Part shown: positions 61,836 through 64,000 of the stretch, one piece after another
Layout of the letters: each line of letters starts with the position of its first letter
Position numbering within the stretch: the stretch's first letter is position 1
Assembly: GCF_009835145.1 (NCBI RefSeq)
Contig: NZ_APKE01000014.1
Span: 124,001-188,000, forward strand
DNA from: Profundibacterium mesophilum KAUST100406-0324
GTDB lineage: Bacteria; Pseudomonadota; Alphaproteobacteria; Rhodobacterales; Rhodobacteraceae
Direction of reading: 5' to 3'
Length of the DNA stretch: 64,000 nt
The notes under the pieces: model-generated
Told to the model about the DNA's origin: nothing
What the model saw: the letters and a program-made list of their open reading frames with translations, nothing else
Database searches by the model: none
Translations under genes and position numbers: made by a program

Positions 61836-63011
61836 ATGACCAATGTCGTTATCGCATCCGCCGCACGGACCGCGGTCGGAAGTTTCGGCGGGGCCTTCGC
61901 CGCGACACCGGCCCATGACCTCGGCAAGGCGGTGCTTGAGGAGCTGGTGGCACGGGCCGGCATCGACAAGGCCGACGTCTCGGAGACGATCCTGGGTCAG
62001 GTGCTGACCGGAGGGCAGGGCCAGAACCCTGCGCGGCAGGCCCATGTGAACGCCGGTCTTCCCGTCGAGAGCGCCGCCTGGGGCATCAACCAGGTCTGCG
62101 GCTCGGGCTTGCGGGCCGTCGCCCTTGGCGCGCAGCATATCCTGCTCGGCGACGCGGACGTGGTCGCGGCGGGCGGCCAGGAAAACATGAGCATGAGCCC
62201 CCATGTCGCCAACCTGCGCCAAGGCCACAAGATGGGCGACATGAAATTCATCGATTCGATGATCAAGGACGGCCTGTGGGATGCCTTCAACGGATATCAC
62301 ATGGGACAGACCGCCGAGAACGTCGCCGAAAAATGGCAAATCAGCCGCGAGGCGCAGGACCGCTTTGCCGTGGCCAGCCAGAACAAGGCGGAAGCCGCCC
62401 AGAAAGCGGGCCGTTTCGACGACGAGATCGTCCCCTTCACCGTGAAGACGCGCAAGGGCGATGTCACGGTGGACAAGGACGAATACATTCGTCACGGCGC
62501 CACCATGGAAGCGATGCAGAAGCTTCGTCCCGCCTTTACCAAGGATGGCTCGGTCACGGCGGCGAACGCCTCCGGCATCAACGACGGTGCGGCAGGTGTG
62601 CTGCTGATGAGTGCGCAGAATGCCGAGAAACGCGGAATCGAGCCGCTGGCGCGGATCGTCTCCTATGCGACGGCGGGGCTCGACCCGTCGATCATGGGCG
62701 TTGGACCGATCCATGCGAGCCGCAAGGCGCTCGAAAAAGCCGGCTGGAAGCCCGAGGATCTCGATCTCGTCGAAGCGAATGAAGCCTTCGCCGCGCAGGC
62801 CTGCGCCGTTAACAAGGACATGGGCTGGAACCCCGAGATCGTGAACGTCAATGGCGGCGCGATCGCCATCGGTCACCCCATCGGCGCTTCCGGCGCGCGT
62901 GTGCTCAACACCCTGCTCTTCGAGATGCAGCGGCGCGGCGCGAAGAAGGGTCTGGCGACGCTGTGCATCGGTGGCGGGATGGGCGTTGCCATGTGCGTCG
63001 AGCGGGGGTGA
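61836..63011 (+). CDS. phaA: Acetyl-CoA acetyltransferase
   Basis: 391 aa thiolase that condenses two acetyl-CoA to acetoacetyl-CoA, the first step of polyhydroxybutyrate synthesis. The catalytic set is Cys88 ([10 protein letters not shown]), His347 (GHPIGASGA) and Cys377 (CIGGGMG). GGGAGAAA precedes the ATG. phaB follows about 190 bases later in the same direction. This is the second 391 aa thiolase of the window; the adjacent phaB and the biosynthetic subfamily motif favour this copy as PhaA. Confidence 0.95.
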   Translation: MTNVVIASAARTAVGSFGGAFAATPAHDLGKAVLEELVARAGIDKADVSETILGQVLTGGQGQNPARQAHVNAGLPVESAAWGINQVCGSGLRAVALGAQHILLGDADVVAAGGQENMSMSPHVANLRQGHKMGDMKFIDSMIKDGLWDAFNGYHMGQTAENVAEKWQISREAQDRFAVASQNKAEAAQKAGRFDDEIVPFTVKTRKGDVTVDKDEYIRHGATMEAMQKLRPAFTKDGSVTAANASGINDGAAGVLLMSAQNAEKRGIEPLARIVSYATAGLDPSIMGVGPIHASRKALEKAGWKPEDLDLVEANEAFAAQACAVNKDMGWNPEIVNVNGGAIAIGHPIGASGARVLNTLLFEMQRRGAKKGLATLCIGGGMGVAMCVERG

Positions 63012-63199
63012 CGCCCCGCCCAGCGCGGCCATGACGAAACGCGGTCATGGAATGCGGCGCTCCGGGGGGGCTTTCGATCCGCCGCACCGCACATCATTCC
63101 ATACCGCATCGCGGATCGCGCGGACCCCGCAGGAGGGCGGGGCTGTGCATCACGATCACACTGCACGTCACGAACCAAAGCACAGGAGGAGGAATCATC

Positions 63200-63922
63200 A
63201 TGTCCAGAGTGGCACTCGTAACCGGGGGATCGCGCGGGATCGGCGCCGCCATCAGCAAGTCGCTGAAGGATGCCGGCTATACCGTCGCGGCGAATTACGC
63301 TGGCAACGACGACGCGGCCCGCTCGTTCACGGAAGAGACGGGGATCAAGACCTACAAATGGTCGGTTGCCGATTACGATGCCTGCAAGGCGGGGGTCGAG
63401 CAAGTGGAATCCGAGCTTGGCCCGATCGACGTGCTGGTCAACAATGCCGGCATCACGCGGGACGCCCCTTTCCACAAGATGACCCCGCAGCAGTGGAAAG
63501 AGGTCATCGACACGAACCTGACGGGCGTGTTCAACATGACCCACCCGGTCTGGCCGGGGATGCGTGAGCGCAAGTTCGGGCGGATTGTCATCATCAGCTC
63601 GATCAACGGTCAGAAGGGACAGTTCGCCCAGGTGAACTATGCCGCATCGAAGGCGGGGGATCTCGGGATCGTCAAATCCCTGGCCCAGGAGGGTGCCCGC
63701 GCCGGCATCACCGCGAATGCGGTCTGCCCCGGTTACATCGGGACGGACATGGTGATGGCGGTCCCCGAAAAGGTCCGCGAGAGCATCATCGCGCAGATCC
63801 CGGCAGGGCGGCTTGGTGAGCCGGAGGAGATCGCGCGCTGCGTCACCTTCCTCGTGTCGGATGATGCGGGTTTCATCAATGGCTCGACGATTTCGGCCAA
63901 TGGCGGACAGTTCTTCGTCTGA
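63200..63922 (+). CDS. phaB: Acetoacetyl-CoA reductase
   Basis: 240 aa short-chain dehydrogenase that reduces acetoacetyl-CoA to (R)-3-hydroxybutyryl-CoA with NADPH, the PHB monomer. The cofactor motif is TGGSRGIG (8-15), the NNAG motif is at 81-84, and the catalytic residues are Tyr147 and Lys151 with Ser133/134. The VCPGYIGTDMV segment is typical of PhaB. AGGAGGAGG sits about eight bases before the ATG. The synthase phaC is not in the window. Confidence 0.96.
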   Translation: MSRVALVTGGSRGIGAAISKSLKDAGYTVAANYAGNDDAARSFTEETGIKTYKWSVADYDACKAGVEQVESELGPIDVLVNNAGITRDAPFHKMTPQQWKEVIDTNLTGVFNMTHPVWPGMRERKFGRIVIISSINGQKGQFAQVNYAASKAGDLGIVKSLAQEGARAGITANAVCPGYIGTDMVMAVPEKVRESIIAQIPAGRLGEPEEIARCVTFLVSDDAGFINGSTISANGGQFFV

Positions 63923-63950
63923 GCGGCGGATTCTTGTGCGACCCAACCCG

Positions 63951-63973
63951 GAGGGGCCGCTTGTCGGCCCCTC
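63951..63973 (+). terminator. Hairpin terminator after phaB
   Basis: GAGGGGCCG (63951-63959), five-base loop, CGGCCCCTC (63965-63973), followed by TTCGCGTTA. The perfect 9-bp stem lies 28 bases after the phaB stop; the T-run is weak. Confidence 0.6.
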
Positions 63974-64000
63974 TTCGCGTTATCCAGCAGTCCAGATCAG

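Overview
The window is high-GC bacterial chromosome, most likely from a member of the Rhodobacterales (Rhodobacter/Roseobacter lineage of Alphaproteobacteria). Lineage-typical pieces are a petABC cytochrome bc1 operon, the small aa3-type cytochrome oxidase subunit IV, the Mcl1-type malyl-CoA lyase of the ethylmalonyl-CoA pathway, phaAB polyhydroxybutyrate genes, a CreA protein, DUF1244, and a tdh-kbl pair with a Rhodobacterales-style zinc-less Tdh. Almost all of it is ordinary core chromosome: genes are densely packed, with many 1-4 nt stop/start overlaps. I see no prophage, insertion sequence, rRNA or CRISPR array.

Layout. 1-12.7 kb: truncated nicotinamidase, TrhO tRNA hydroxylase, ribokinase-like kinase, a small secreted protein, aldo/keto reductase, threonine catabolism (kbl-tdh), CreA, a thiolase, a lone receiver protein overlapping yaaA tail to tail, recQ and a YggT protein. 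12.9-18.5 kb: thioesterase, then an overlapping run of UMF1-type MFS transporter, MepA-like lipoprotein and phytase-esterase-like protein, an unusual small-ORF/hairpin locus (16.8-17.05 kb), arfB and a YihY membrane protein. 18.5-20.5 kb: a lower-GC island of a GntR regulator, a tyrosine-phosphatase-like protein and an unknown small protein sharing GTATAC palindromes. 20.5-29.9 kb: DMT exporter, PRC-barrel protein, aroC, petABC, GST, PaiB-like protein, mtaB-dapF. 29.9-36.9 kb: tRNA-Lys with its promoter, egtB, CoxIV, a lipoprotein, azlCD, and the molybdenum-cofactor operon fdhD-mobA-mobB-moeA. 37-41 kb: zinc-ribbon membrane protein divergent from ftsE-ftsX-plsC. 41-47.6 kb: accA, mcl1, dipeptide epimerase plus D-amino acid aminotransferase, an AI-2E-family permease, DUF1244, N-formylglutamate amidohydrolase. 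47.7-56.2 kb: pyk, a small membrane protein, then rpmI-rplT-(glutaredoxin/MauE fusion)-pheS-ASCH-pheT-ytoQ-mscL. 56.3-64 kb: alanine dehydrogenase divergent from an Lrp-type regulator, argH with a small lipoprotein, a TlpA-like thioredoxin, a small protein next to an EAL phosphodiesterase, and phaA-phaB.

Functional links. tdh-kbl converts threonine to glycine and acetyl-CoA; the two thiolases and phaB connect acetyl-CoA to acetoacetyl-CoA and polyhydroxybutyrate; Mcl1 belongs to acetyl-CoA assimilation. fdhD-mobA-mobB-moeA matures molybdoenzymes. petABC and CoxIV are respiratory. The epimerase and aminotransferase pair fits D-glutamate/D-alanine turnover from murein peptides, and MepA and the small LptM-like lipoprotein add to envelope work.

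The most unexplained feature is the 16.8-17.05 kb intergenic locus. It has an almost complete 14-nt match to the anti-Shine-Dalgarno tail of 16S rRNA, tiny overlapping reading frames and a strong intrinsic terminator. Other points worth attention are the Tdh with all four structural zinc cysteines replaced, the glutaredoxin-MauE fusion inserted in the rplT-pheS run, a 28-bp dyad before phaA, and a terminator-like repeat with a conserved tail found twice. All product names come from reading sequences by eye; no database search was run.
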